Source: Viola odorata (Eukaryota; Streptophyta; Magnoliopsida; Malpighiales; Violaceae). Taken from it: a stretch of DNA of 64,000 nt. The position numbers were made by a program, and so were the translations under genes. Location of the stretch: assembly GCA_963691705.1 (NCBI GenBank), contig OY829540.1, positions 5,656,001-5,720,000 of the forward strand, read 5' to 3'. Below are positions 33,101 to 46,458 of this stretch, piece by piece. The notes under the pieces are model-generated. The model saw only the letters and a program-made list of their open reading frames with translations. It made no database searches and was not told the DNA's origin. Each line of letters opens with the position of its first letter. Within the stretch, counting starts at the first letter, position 1.

Positions 33101-36100
33101 AGAAGTGGTTCAATGAGCTTGATCAATCATTTAAACATAGTGTCAAGCTGGGAAACGACTCCAAATTGGTTGTTATGGGAAAAGGCAATATTCGAATGAA
33201 AATAGACGGACGACTTGTGGTCATCCTAGAGGTATTTTACATTCCTGATCTCAAATCAAACCTACTTAGCATTGGTCAGCTTCAAGAACGAAGTCTATCT
33301 ATATTGATCAAGAATGGATGTTGCAACATTTATCATAATACTAGAGGCCTGATCATACGGACTATGATATCTGCAAATCGTATGTTTGTACTCTTGGCTT
33401 CTATTCCCTCTGTCTCTACTAATGGATCGAAAGCAGCTTGTTTCAATGTGACGTCTGATAATGTCACAAGTTTATGGCATCAAAGGTTCGGTCATCTTAA
33501 CATGAAAGGATTGCGGACTCTTGCCTACAGGAAGATGGTTCAAGGCCTACCAATATTGAAGAGTCAATCCAAGGTGTGCACCATATGCATGACAGGAAAG
33601 CAGCAACGTGATCCATTTTCAAAGAAAAGCACTTGGAGAGCATCCAAACCTCTACAACTCATTCACTCAGACATATGTGGTGCAATTACTCCTGAATCTC
33701 ACAGTCATAAGAGGTATATCATTACCTTTATCGATGATTATAGCCGAAAAATGTGGTCCTACTTTCTGCATGCTAAGTCTGAAGCTTTTGATACATTCAA
33801 AAGGTTCAAGTCATCAGTTGAGAAGGCAACCGGATACAACATAATATGCTTGCGCACCGACAGAGGGGGAGAGTTCACTTCATCATAGTTCAATGACTAT
33901 TGTAGCACCAATGGAATTGCAAGGCAGATCACTGCATCTTACTCACCACAGCAGAACGGAGTTGCGGAAAGAAAAAATCGAACCTTGATGAATATGGTGA
34001 GATGTTGCTCATGTCATATGTGGAAATGCAAGGAGCCACACGATATGAAGTATGGTTTCTAGACTCTGGGTGCAGTAATCACATGAGTGGAGACAAGAAG
34101 TGGTTCAATGAGCTTGATCAATCATTTAAACATAGTGTCAAGCTGGGAAACGACTCCAAATTGGTTGTTATGGGAAAAGGCAATATTCGAATGAAAATAG
34201 ACGGACGACTTGTGGTCATCCTAGAGGTATTTTACATTCCTGATCTCAAATCAAACCTACTTAGCATTGGTCAGCTTCAAGAACGAAGTCTATCTATATT
34301 GATCAAGAATGGATGTTGCAACATTTATCATAATACTAGAGGCCTGATCATACGGACTATGATATCTGCAAATCGTATGTTTGTACTCTTGGCTTCTATT
34401 CCCTCTGTCTCTACTAATGGATCGAAAGCAGCTTGTTTCAATGTGACGTCTGATAATGTCACAAGTTTATGGCATCAAAGGTTCGGTCATCTTAACATGA
34501 AAGGATTGCGGACTCTTGCCTACAGGAAGATGGTTCAAGGCCTACCAATATTGAAGAGTCAATCCAAGGTGTGCACCATATGCATGACAGGAAAGCAGCA
34601 ACGTGATCCATTTTCAAAGAAAAGCACTTGGAGAGCATCCAAACCTCTACAACTCATTCACTCAGACATATGTGGTGCAATTACTCCTGAATCTCACAGT
34701 CATAAGAGGTATATCATTACCTTTATCGATGATTATAGCCGAAAAATGTGGTCCTACTTTCTGCATGCTAAGTCTGAAGCTTTTGATACATTCAAAAGGT
34801 TCAAGTCATCAGTTGAGAAGGCAACCGGATACAACATAATATGCTTGCGCACCGACAGAGGGGGAGAGTTCACTTCATCATAGTTCAATGACTATTGTAG
34901 CACCAATGGAATTGCAAGGCAGATCACTGCATCTTACTCACCACAGCAGAACGGAGTTGCGGAAAGAAAAAATCGAACCTTGATGAATATGGTGAGATGT
35001 TGCTCATGTCATATGTGGAAATGCAAGGAGCCACACGATATGAAGTATGGTTTCTAGACTCTGGGTGCAGTAATCACATGAGTGGAGACAAGAAGTGGTT
35101 CAATGAGCTTGATCAATCATTTAAACATAGTGTCAAGCTGGGAAACGACTCCAAATTGGTTGTTATGGGAAAAGGCAATATTCGAATGAAAATAGACGGA
35201 CGACTTGTGGTCATCCTAGAGGTATTTTACATTCCTGATCTCAAATCAAACCTACTTAGCATTGGTCAGCTTCAAGAACGAAGTCTATCTATATTGATCA
35301 AGAATGGATGTTGCAACATTTATCATAATACTAGAGGCCTGATCATACGGACTATGATATCTGCAAATCGTATGTTTGTACTCTTGGCTTCTATTCCCTC
35401 TGTCTCTACTAATGGATCGAAAGCAGCTTGTTTCAATGTGACGTCTGATAATGTCACAAGTTTATGGCATCAAAGGTTCGGTCATCTTAACATGAAAGGA
35501 TTGCGGACTCTTGCCTACAGGAAGATGGTTCAAGGCCTACCAATATTGAAGAGTCAATCCAAGGTGTGCACCATATGCATGACAGGAAAGCAGCAACGTG
35601 ATCCATTTTCAAAGAAAAGCACTTGGAGAGCATCCAAACCTCTACAACTCATTCACTCAGACATATGTGGTGCAATTACTCCTGAATCTCACAGTCATAA
35701 GAGGTATATCATTACCTTTATCGATGATTATAGCCGAAAAATGTGGTCCTACTTTCTGCATGCTAAGTCTGAAGCTTTTGATACATTCAAAAGGTTCAAG
35801 TCATCAGTTGAGAAGGCAACCGGATACAACATAATATGCTTGCGCACCGACAGAGGGGGAGAGTTCACTTCATCATAGTTCAATGACTATTGTAGCACCA
35901 ATGGAATTGCAAGGCAGATCACTGCATCTTACTCACCACAGCAGAACGGAGTTGCGGAAAGAAAAAATCGAACCTTGATGAATATGGTGAGATGTTGCTC
36001 ATGTCATATGTGGAAATGCAAGGAGCCACACGATATGAAGTATGGTTTCTAGACTCTGGGTGCAGTAATCACATGAGTGGAGACAAGAAGTGGTTCAATG

Positions 36101-39100
36101 AGCTTGATCAATCATTTAAACATAGTGTCAAGCTGGGAAACGACTCCAAATTGGTTGTTATGGGAAAAGGCAATATTCGAATGAAAATAGACGGACGACT
36201 TGTGGTCATCCTAGAGGTATTTTACATTCCTGATCTCAAATCAAACCTACTTAGCATTGGTCAGCTTCAAGAACGAAGTCTATCTATATTGATCAAGAAT
36301 GGATGTTGCAACATTTATCATAATACTAGAGGCCTGATCATACGGACTATGATATCTGCAAATCGTATGTTTGTACTCTTGGCTTCTATTCCCTCTGTCT
36401 CTACTAATGGATCGAAAGCAGCTTGTTTCAATGTGACGTCTGATAATGTCACAAGTTTATGGCATCAAAGGTTCGGTCATCTTAACATGAAAGGATTGCG
36501 GACTCTTGCCTACAGGAAGATGGTTCAAGGCCTACCAATATTGAAGAGTCAATCCAAGGTGTGCACCATATGCATGACAGGAAAGCAGCAACGTGATCCA
36601 TTTTCAAAGAAAAGCACTTGGAGAGCATCCAAACCTCTACAACTCATTCACTCAGACATATGTGGTGCAATTACTCCTGAATCTCACAGTCATAAGAGGT
36701 ATATCATTACCTTTATCGATGATTATAGCCGAAAAATGTGGTCCTACTTTCTGCATGCTAAGTCTGAAGCTTTTGATACATTCAAAAGGTTCAAGTCATC
36801 AGTTGAGAAGGCAACCGGATACAACATAATATGCTTGCGCACCGACAGAGGGGGAGAGTTCACTTCATCATAGTTCAATGACTATTGTAGCACCAATGGA
36901 ATTGCAAGGCAGATCACTGCATCTTACCACAGCAGAACGGAGTTGCGGAAAGAAAAAATCGAACCTTGATGAATATGGTGAGATGTTGCTCATGTCATAT
37001 GTGGAAATGCAAGGAGCCACACGATATGAAGTATGGTTTCTAGACTCTGGGTGCAGTAATCACATGAGTGGAGACAAGAAGTGGTTCAATGAGCTTGATC
37101 AATCATTTAAACATAGTGTCAAGCTGGGAAACGACTCCAAATTGGTTGTTATGGGAAAAGGCAATATTCGAATGAAAATAGACGGACGACTTGTGGTCAT
37201 CCTAGAGGTATTTTACATTCCTGATCTCAAATCAAACCTACTTAGCATTGGTCAGCTTCAAGAACGAAGTCTATCTATATTGATCAAGAATGGATGTTGC
37301 AACATTTATCATAATACTAGAGGCCTGATCATACGGACTATGATATCTGCAAATCGTATGTTTGTACTCTTGGCTTCTATTCCCTCTGTCTCTACTAATG
37401 GATCGAAAGCAGCTTGTTTCAATGTGACGTCTGATAATGTCACAAGTTTATGGCATCAAAGGTTCGGTCATCTTAACATGAAAGGATTGCGGACTCTTGC
37501 CTACAGGAAGATGGTTCAAGGCCTACCAATATTGAAGAGTCAATCCAAGGTGTGCACCATATGCATGACAGGAAAGCAGCAACGTGATCCATTTTCAAAG
37601 AAAAGCACTTGGAGAGCATCCAAACCTCTACAACTCATTCACTCAGACATATGTGGTGCAATTACTCCTGAATCTCACAGTCATAAGAGGTATATCATTA
37701 CCTTTATCGATGATTATAGCCGAAAAATGTGGTCCTACTTTCTGCATGCTAAGTCTGAAGCTTTTGATACATTCAAAAGGTTCAAGTCATCAGTTGAGAA
37801 GGCAACCGGATACAACATAATATGCTTGCGCACCGACAGAGGGGGAGAGTTCACTTCATCATAGTTCAATGACTATTGTAGCACCAATGGAATTGCAAGG
37901 CAGATCACTGCATCTTACTCACCACAGCAGAACGGAGTTGCGGAAAGAAAAAATCGAACCTTGATGAATATGGTGAGATGTTGCTCATGTCATATGTGGA
38001 AATGCAAGGAGCCACACGATATGAAGTATGGTTTCTAGACTCTGGGTGCAGTAATCACATGAGTGGAGACAAGAAGTGGTTCAATGAGCTTGATCAATCA
38101 TTTAAACATAGTGTCAAGCTGGGAAACGACTCCAAATTGGTTGTTATGGGAAAAGGCAATATTCGAATGAAAATAGACGGACGACTTGTGGTCATCCTAG
38201 AGGTATTTTACATTCCTGATCTCAAATCAAACCTACTTAGCATTGGTCAGCTTCAAGAACGAAGTCTATCTATATTGATCAAGAATGGATGTTGCAACAT
38301 TTATCATAATACTAGAGGCCTGATCATACGGACTATGATATCTGCAAATCGTATGTTTGTACTCTTGGCTTCTATTCCCTCTGTCTCTACTAATGGATCG
38401 AAAGCAGCTTGTTTCAATGTGACGTCTGATAATGTCACAAGTTTATGGCATCAAAGGTTCGGTCATCTTAACATGAAAGGATTGCGGACTCTTGCCTACA
38501 GGAAGATGGTTCAAGGCCTACCAATATTGAAGAGTCAATCCAAGGTGTGCACCATATGCATGACAGGAAAGCAGCAACGTGATCCATTTTCAAAGAAAAG
38601 CACTTGGAGAGCATCCAAACCTCTACAACTCATTCACTCAGACATATGTGGTGCAATTACTCCTGAATCTCACAGTCATAAGAGGTATATCATTACCTTT
38701 ATCGATGATTATAGCCGAAAAATGTGGTCCTACTTTCTGCATGCTAAGTCTGAAGCTTTTGATACATTCAAAAGGTTCAAGTCATCAGTTGAGAAGGCAA
38801 CCGGATACAACATAATATGCTTGCGCACCGACAGAGGGGGAGAGTTCACTTCATCATAGTTCAATGACTATTGTAGCACCAATGGAATTGCAAGGCAGAT
38901 CACTGCATCTTACTCACCACAGCAGAACGGAGTTGCGGAAAGAAAAAATCGAACCTTGATGAATATGGTGAGATGTTGCTCATGTCATATGTGGAAATGC
39001 AAGGAGCCACACGATATGAAGTATGGTTTCTAGACTCTGGGTGCAGTAATCACATGAGTGGAGACAAGAAGTGGTTCAATGAGCTTGATCAATCATTTAA

Positions 39101-42100
39101 ACATAGTGTCAAGCTGGGAAACGACTCCAAATTGGTTGTTATGGGAAAAGGCAATATTCGAATGAAAATAGACGGACGACTTGTGGTCATCCTAGAGGTA
39201 TTTTACATTCCTGATCTCAAATCAAACCTACTTAGCATTGGTCAGCTTCAAGAACGAAGTCTATCTATATTGATCAAGAATGGATGTTGCAACATTTATC
39301 ATAATACTAGAGGCCTGATCATACGGACTATGATATCTGCAAATCGTATGTTTGTACTCTTGGCTTCTATTCCCTCTGTCTCTACTAATGGATCGAAAGC
39401 AGCTTGTTTCAATGTGACGTCTGATAATGTCACAAGTTTATGGCATCAAAGGTTCGGTCATCTTAACATGAAAGGATTGCGGACTCTTGCCTACAGGAAG
39501 ATGGTTCAAGGCCTACCAATATTGAAGAGTCAATCCAAGGTGTGCACCATATGCATGACAGGAAAGCAGCAACGTGATCCATTTTCAAAGAAAAGCACTT
39601 GGAGAGCATCCAAACCTCTACAACTCATTCACTCAGACATATGTGGTGCAATTACTCCTGAATCTCACAGTCATAAGAGGTATATCATTACCTTTATCGA
39701 TGATTATAGCCGAAAAATGTGGTCCTACTTTCTGCATGCTAAGTCTGAAGCTTTTGATACATTCAAAAGGTTCAAGTCATCAGTTGAGAAGGCAACCGGA
39801 TACAACATAATATGCTTGCGCACCGACAGAGGGGGAGAGTTCACTTCATCATAGTTCAATGACTATTGTAGCACCAATGGAATTGCAAGGCAGATCACTG
39901 CATCTTACTCACCACAGCAGAACGGAGTTGCGGAAAGAAAAAATCGAACCTTGATGAATATGGTGAGATGTATGTTGGCAGCACGAGATGTTCCAAAGGA
40001 GTATTGGCCGGAAGCAGCAAACTTGGCTACTTATGTTCTTAACAGATGTCCAACCTCAACATTACCAAACATGACACCTGAAGAAGCGTGGAAGGAAAGA
40101 AAACCATCAGTGGAACATCTCAAAGTTTTTGGATGCATATGACATGTTCATATTCCTGATGTCACAAGGAAGAAGCTGGATGAGAAGAGCATCAAGTGCG
40201 TGTACATGGGAGTCAGTGAGGAGTCCAAAGCTTTCCGAATGTATAATCCAGAAACAGAGAAAATTATCATCAGCCGAGATGTAGTTTTTGATGAAATGGA
40301 AAAATGGGATTGGAAGAAGTCAGGAGAGACTAATTCTCCTGATCTTATGTGCAAAGAAAATGAAGATAATAAAGATTCAAAAGCTGACAATTCAGCAGAT
40401 CATGATCAGGAAGAAGAAGCTATAGCAGATGAGAGAATCAATGTTCCTGAAAGGAGAAGAAGAAGGCAACCAGTATGGATGAGAGATTATGAGTCTGGAG
40501 CCGGATTGTCAGAAGAAGAAGAAGGAGTGGAGCAGCTCACCCAAGAGATGCAGCAACTTGCTATGTTTGTGTCAAATGATCCTACCACCTTTGAGGAAGC
40601 AGCCAAAAGTCAAGTATGGAGGGATGCAATGGAGTGCGAGATTGCAGCAATTGAGAAGAATGGAACATGGGAATTAACAGATCTGCCAATCAGAGCAAAG
40701 AAGATTGGTGTTAAGTGGGTATTTAAGACCAAAATGAATGAAAAAGGAGAAGTAGACAAATGTAAAGCTCGTCTTGTGGCGAAGGGGTATGCTCAACAAG
40801 CTGGAATTGATTATACTGAGGTATTCGCACCTGTCGCAAGATGGGATACCATTCGACTAACTTTGTCAATTGCAGCTAGTCGAGGATGGAAAATTTATCA
40901 ACTCGATGTCAAGAGTGCATTCTTACATGGAGAGATAGCAGAGGAAGCATATGTGGAACAACCAAAGGGATATGAGGTGACCGGTGAAGAAGGAAAAGTG
41001 TATAAACTAAAGAAAGCTCTTTATGGACTTAAACAAGCCCCTCGAGCATGGTTCAGCAAGATAGAATCATACTTTGTCAAGGAAGGTTTTGAACGAAGCA
41101 CAAGCGATCACACTTTGTTTACAAAGAAGGAAGGGGGAAGAGATGTTCTTATTGTGAACTTGTATGTGGATGGCCTCATTTTTACAGGAAATAGTGAGAA
41201 AATGTTTGAAGAATTCAAGAGCTCAATGAAAAGGGAATTTGAGATGACTGATATGGGATGCATGAGATATTTTCTTGGTATGGAAGTCACACAGACTTTA
41301 AATGGAATTTTCATATGTCAGAGAAAGTATGCCAATAAAGTATTGGAAAGATTTGGGTTACAAAACTACTCATCTGTCAAAAATCTAATTGTTCCAGGTT
41401 GCAAGCTGACAAAGGATGCTGAAGGTTTGAAGGTTGATGCTACTGTATATAAGCAAATGGTGGGAAGTCTTATGTACTTAACTGTTACTAGGTCGGACCT
41501 GATGTACGTTGTAAGTCTGGTGGCTCGTTTCATGGAATATCCAACGACTATGCATCAACAAGCTGTGAAAAGAATCTTGCGCTACCTGAGAGGAACCACT
41601 GAATTGGGGTTGTTTTACAAAAGAGAAGGATGAGAGAATTTAATAGCTTTCTGTGACAGTGACTATGCCGGAGACCTTGAAGATCGAAAAAGTACATCAG
41701 GTTATATTTTTAAGATATCAAATGGATTAGTTGCTTGGAGTTCTAAGAAGCAGCCTGTGGTTTCACTATCCACCACTGAAGCTGAATTTATCTCTGCAGC
41801 AGCTTGTGCTGCTCAAAGTATTTGGATGATGCGTACACTTGCGAGTTTGGGGATTAAGCAAAGTAAGTGCACCATCTTCTGTGATAATAGTTCAACTATT
41901 AAACTTTCGAAGAATCCGGTTATGCATGGTAAGAGTAAGCATATTCATGTTCGATTTCATTTTCTTTGTGAGTTAGCAAATCAAGGAGAAGTTGAATTAG
42001 TACACTGTGGTACAAAGGATCAGCTAGCTGATATCATGACCAAGCCTTTGAAATTGGAGATATTCATGAAATTGAGAGAAAAGTTTGGAATGTGCAGCAT

Positions 42101-42116
42101 TGAAGAGATAAACTGA
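30168..42116 (+). pseudogene. Copia gag-pol polyprotein, disrupted
   Basis: ATG 30168 starts a gag domain (SIPKFDGDYDHWSMMMENLL, UBN2 type) with a CCHC knuckle (CYRCHKLGHFQYEC). The protease motif is WFLDSGCSNHMSG, followed by the pre-integrase zinc region (HQRFGHLN ... CTICMTGK) and the integrase core (HSDICG, FIDDYSR, TDRGGEF). A TAG at 31896-31898 interrupts the integrase and recurs in every unit of the tandem array. After the array come the end of integrase, a TGA at 40140-40142, the reverse transcriptase (WVFKTKMNEKGEVDKCKARL, LDVKSAFLHGE), a TGA at 41631-41633 and RNase H (STTEAEFISAA, SKHIHVRFHFL). The usual YVDD active site reads YVDG at 41163-41174, losing an aspartate. Each unit junction also shifts frame, since 995 is not divisible by three. 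Confidence 0.92.
31014..39964 (+). repeat. Nine-unit 995 bp tandem array within the Copia pol region
   Basis: Units start at 31014, 32009, 33004, 33999, 34994, 35989, 36980, 37975 and 38970. Eight are 995 bp; unit six is 991 bp because four bases are missing near 36927 (ATCTTACCACAG in place of ATCTTACTCACCACAG). The 293 codons from each unit's ATG translate identically in all nine copies. A unit runs from the end of gag through protease to the catalytic part of integrase. The junction falls at GAGATGT, which occurs both at the upstream edge (31014-31020) and at the downstream edge (39965-39971), a 7 bp microhomology. Each unit carries the same TAG. Confidence 0.95.
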
Positions 42117-42139
42117 TTGTCTTTGAATAACAGTTCAGT

Positions 42140-42152
42140 TTAAGGGAGGGTT
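42140..42152 (+). promoter_or_regulatory. Polypurine tract
   Basis: TAAGGGAGGG followed by TTT directly precedes the 3' LTR and is the expected plus-strand primer site. Confidence 0.75.
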
Positions 42153-42361
42153 TGTTAGAGTTAGTTGCTTACTTTTTCTGTTTCAAATAACCTATTCAAT
42201 AGGATTGACCTGTTCTTCCGTAGAGATAGCCATGCTATAGTCATGGATCCTTATTTTACTCAGTTTCTGTTTTTGTACTAGCTATATATAAAGCCATCTA
42301 TTCCATTCAATAAACCAAGCTTTAAGAGCTACATCAATATTGGTATATCTGAGTTTTACCA
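42153..42361 (+). repeat. 3' LTR of the Copia element
   Basis: Same length as the 5' LTR, beginning TGTTAGAGTTAGTTGC and ending GAGTTTTACCA. Confidence 0.95.
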
Positions 42362-42366
42362 AGTTA

Positions 42367-45262
42367 AACTCGACATGCAAATTTCCTTAACTTTTATTTT
42401 TCTAGCCTAAATCAAAATTTTATTCACACTAAATTTTCTACATATAAGAGACGAATTTATAATTTTTTATTTAAAAAATGAGAACGTCGAGTCACTCACA
42501 CCAATTATATATTACTTTATACTTTATACTCTTTCTTTCACTTAAAAGATAGAAGAGTTTTTTAATATTTAAAAAGGAAAATACAATATTGATTAGTAAA
42601 TTTTTCATGAAGAATGTTGGTGAAACAAGGTAAAAAATAAACATTCTAGCTAATATAATTTTGGTTTAAAACTATATAATAAGATAGTTAATTACAGAGA
42701 CTCTAGATTTCATATTGCGAGGACAAGAGGGAAGTCCAAAATAAAATAAACCTTAGTGGACATGTTGCTCATCAAAGATTTAGTAGGTCCCATTAAAATA
42801 TCCTCCCCAAGTTTTAAAACAATTGATGCCCAATCGGATGGTTGGAACCTTGTGATCCTTTTTCACATGATTTGACCATACCATATTTTAGTTTATGGTG
42901 TGTATTTTTTATTTTTACGTATAAAATTAATCTTTTTTCAAGCATTATTTTGGATTTCTAATATTTGAATGTGACAAAAGTGAGTGACCAACTTGGTTAT
43001 ATTACTCCGTATGCAGTAAATGCAAATTGTATTTTTTTGTTTTGTTTTTGGTTACGTGGAACGCACTAGCACATGCGGTCCACGTCAAAGGGGGGAGCCA
43101 ATCAGATGACATCATCAGGGAAGATATAGGTAGGCTAGGTGGAAGTTTCTGAATCAGACGGCTGTGGTTGGATTCTTTGCTTCGTTGGGAAGGTTATTGA
43201 ATGGAATTGGAAAAAAATGGCATGCGCATCGTAAGGGCCCACCCAACAAAAGCCCACAACCCACCACCGCCCACTCGTTTTTAGCTAACTGGCTAATACT
43301 ATGCAGTGGTATGGTTTTTTTTTCTTCTACTTAGGATGAGTAACTTTTTTTATAGCTCTTTTCAACTTTTCATCGCTACATCAATCCTAGTTATCTAGTG
43401 AATTTTTTCTTTAAATTATTAAAGAATTACATTACAACTTACTACTTTAGGAATTTCTCCTCTAATTTTTCCTCTAACATGATCAATTATGTTGGAAGAA
43501 TCTGAGTCGTCTAATTTTATTGAACGGTTGAGATTAAAAATTTAACTCATTAATGAGTTGACCACTTGTTGAATTTTATTGACGGGTCAACTCATTAATG
43601 TTACCTAAGTGATTAAGCATGCTTAATTAGCAAAAACTGTTTGTAAATTAATAGATAATTAAATTTAAAGTGATAATAATGGCAAATAGGTAAGTGTCAT
43701 TAGTATGAATTTAAGTGATAATAATGGCTTGTTATGATTGAAGCAGTGAAGCCATTTGTGGGTGGCAAAATTGAATGCATTTTTGTTTCTTGTTTTAATG
43801 AAATACATGGTACATTTCATGAGTTGATAATTTGTTATGATTAGGTATGTGGGATGATCATGATGATGAATTGATGATATTATAGCGCGCAGTTTGTTCA
43901 AAAAATAAGAAGGATTATGCGCCTTGTGACAACAACAAGAAGAAGGATTTTGTGAATAAAACATTCAAGAATTAGCTTTGAGCATAAAAACTGATTAGAT
44001 GTTGCTAATTTACTCCGCAAATTAACATAAAGGGTGATGATCGTCCAAACTTAATTTTCTTATTCGTTCATGGATCGATGTGGTTAGAGGACACGATTTG
44101 GTTTAAGAATGTGCAAGATATTGATTATATATAGTTAGCGGCTCTCTTTTGTGTGGGTATGAGATCGGCTTGTCATCTTTTTAAAAATTTATCATTTTGA
44201 ATTTTGAAGAATAATTTTTAGTTTATTTTCAGCACATTTTTTGTGTCTGAATATATTTTCACGAAATGATCCAAGAATGGTTGTGTGGTGGTAAAGTAGG
44301 TTTTGAGAGATGTAAGATAGTTGTTGGTGCAGTTAAGTCACTTTAATGTCCACGTTTTCGGGCATCACTCTATCGTCTCTCCAACTCGTTCTCCCCTTCT
44401 AGACAACAATTCTACCTTTTCAGTATCACTGTACATCACATTACATTCATTTCAGGGGCCTTTTTTCTTCTTCTTCTTTTCAGATTTTTTTTTTTGAAAG
44501 ACATGTCGTCAAACCACTGAAAATTATCTTCAACTAACAGTTTAACTGCTTCTTCGCAAAAGAACAAAGAATAAAACTAATCTCGTTTGAACATAGTCGT
44601 GTTCCAAAACTAAAACTAATTAGATTTCAAACCTATAAAATCTATAGATAAAAAATTAACAATTAAAAAAGTTAATAAAAGTATTAACAATTTTGATCAT
44701 GTCTATTGTTCAAATTTAAAAATTAGACGATAAATAAATAATTTTACAATGTACCCTATGTTTATTTGATTGATTACTGAAGCAATCTATGCATTTATCC
44801 CTAATTAAACAACTGGAATAATAATTATGAATCCAGGTCACAATTAATTTTTTTTATTATTACTTATTTTTCTTGAATATATTTCAAAATTCTGAAAATG
44901 TTTGAATTATTATTCAGATTTGGTTAAGTTGCTTAAACACAGGAGGTAATTAAGCTGCAAAACTATCTACTATAGGGATTAAATTGTAAATTCTTGAGAA
45001 ACAGAGTGACAAAAAATTACTAATAATATCCAAGATGTTGTGAGCCCAAAGGAAGGAACACACAGACAAGGATGAAGGAAGAATGTGATGAGCTAAAAAA
45101 ATGGTAGAAATCTGACTTTCTCAAAGTCTTGGGGCGGTCAGCAAAAGAGAAAGAAAGCCACGTACTCATCTCATGTAGTACAAAGTTAAACCCACCCCAC
45201 ACAAGGAATATATTAGTAATTAATTATAGTTACAATAGGAGACATCAAAACTTCTAGGATTA
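42367..45262. other. Intergenic, no gene seen
   Basis: AT-rich DNA with no supported coding region. GGGCCCA/AGCCCA-type motifs cluster near 43237-43260 but no gene follows them. Confidence 0.5.
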
Positions 45263-45692
45263 GTATGGGATGAGGGAAAGGAAGGGAAAGTGATAGAACT
45301 TTTTAAAGTTCCTCCGTATAGGAATAAAAATAAGTGATGAAAAAAGAGGGAAAGGAGAGTAAAGGAAGGGGAATGAAAGTAAATTTTAGAACTTAACTTC
45401 CCTCCTAACTTAAAAAATATTTACTCCCATAAGTGGGAGGAAATGAGAGTAAATGAAGGGAAATTAAAATTTTAACTCATGTGTTCCTATTTTAACCCCT
45501 TAAATTCATCTTTTTAATGGTACTCAATTAAATATAAAAGTAAATTCACTCATCATTTTTTCTCTTATTTTCTCTCTCCTTAAAATGACACCCATACAAA
45601 GGAAATAAAAAATTATTTCCCTTCCTCTCCTCTCCTTTCCTTTACCTCGTTAAATTTCCCCTCTTTTTCCTTGTGCACTTTAGTTCCCATAC
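45263..45692. mobile_element. Putative foldback/MITE element
   Basis: GTATGGGATGAGGGAAAGGA at the left edge has a partial mirror at the right edge (TTCCCATAC), with TA flanking both sides. Purine-rich GGGAAAGGAAGG tracts in the left half face pyrimidine-rich CCCTTCCTCTCCTCTCC tracts in the right half. About 430 bp, no ORF. The termini are short, so the class is uncertain. Confidence 0.4.
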
Positions 45693-46199
45693 TAACTTAC
45701 GTTATAAAAATGACATGCACTAATTATTTGAATTATAATTTTGTGTACATCGCAGTTTTTAGATTTCGTATACACCGTAGTTTAGATTACATTAATAATA
45801 GATTTATATTTTTGCAGAGACAAATATCCCCCACTCATATAATTAATAATAAAAATACACTCCCACAAGAAAGGATATTATTATAATATCCATAATTAAG
45901 CTCTATGGTTATAGCCTGTAGTAGGCTCCATTCACACAACTCATAAAGCAAGCAAGCAACGAAGGTGGTAGTAGTGTATACATATATATATATACATACA
46001 TATACATAAAGGGGGCTTTTTCCTCACAAAACCATTCTACACTAAACATTCCTCTTTTTCCTTTGCTTTTATAAAAAAACCAGTCTCATCAACAAAGGGT
46101 CTGGTCTGCCTTTTTCTTTTTCTTTCCTTTTGGTAGAAGAAGAAGAAGAAAGATATATATATAACTATTTCTCCATCTTCATCTTTGAGTGTTTCATCC

Positions 46200-46393
46200 A
46201 TGGATACTGCTCAGTGGCCACAGGTAGAGCTTGCTAGAGTCATATATCTATGTAGATCTATCTATTTCATGATTGATAATTTTGATGATCTGTTTGTTTA
46301 ATTGCTCTACATGGGTTCTCTCCTTTTTGTGCTCTTTTTGGATTTAGTTTTTATCACTTCTTCTTCTTCTCCTCTTCACACCACCACTTTTAT

Positions 46394-46458
<65 letters not shown>

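Larger units (their letters stand above)
29836..42361 (+). mobile_element. Ty1/Copia LTR retrotransposon with internal nine-fold array
   Basis: Total length is 12526 bp. Flanking LTRs are 209 bp each and a single gag-pol frame lies between them. Removing the eight extra units of the internal array would leave about 4570 bp, an ordinary Copia length. Order of domains (gag, protease, integrase, reverse transcriptase, RNase H) is diagnostic of Copia. The frame is closed by stop codons and the reverse transcriptase active site is altered, so the element is not autonomous. Confidence 0.95.
29831..42366. other. 5 bp target-site duplication of the Copia element
   Basis: AGTTA stands at 29831-29835 and 42362-42366, immediately outside the two LTRs. 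Five base pairs is the standard Copia duplication, so both LTRs come from one insertion event. Confidence 0.93.

Noticed and set aside
32012..39854. Eight identical 293-codon ORFs as separate genes
   Set aside because: They are copies of the Copia protease-integrase segment within the tandem array, each ending at the shared TAG and frameshifted at junctions.
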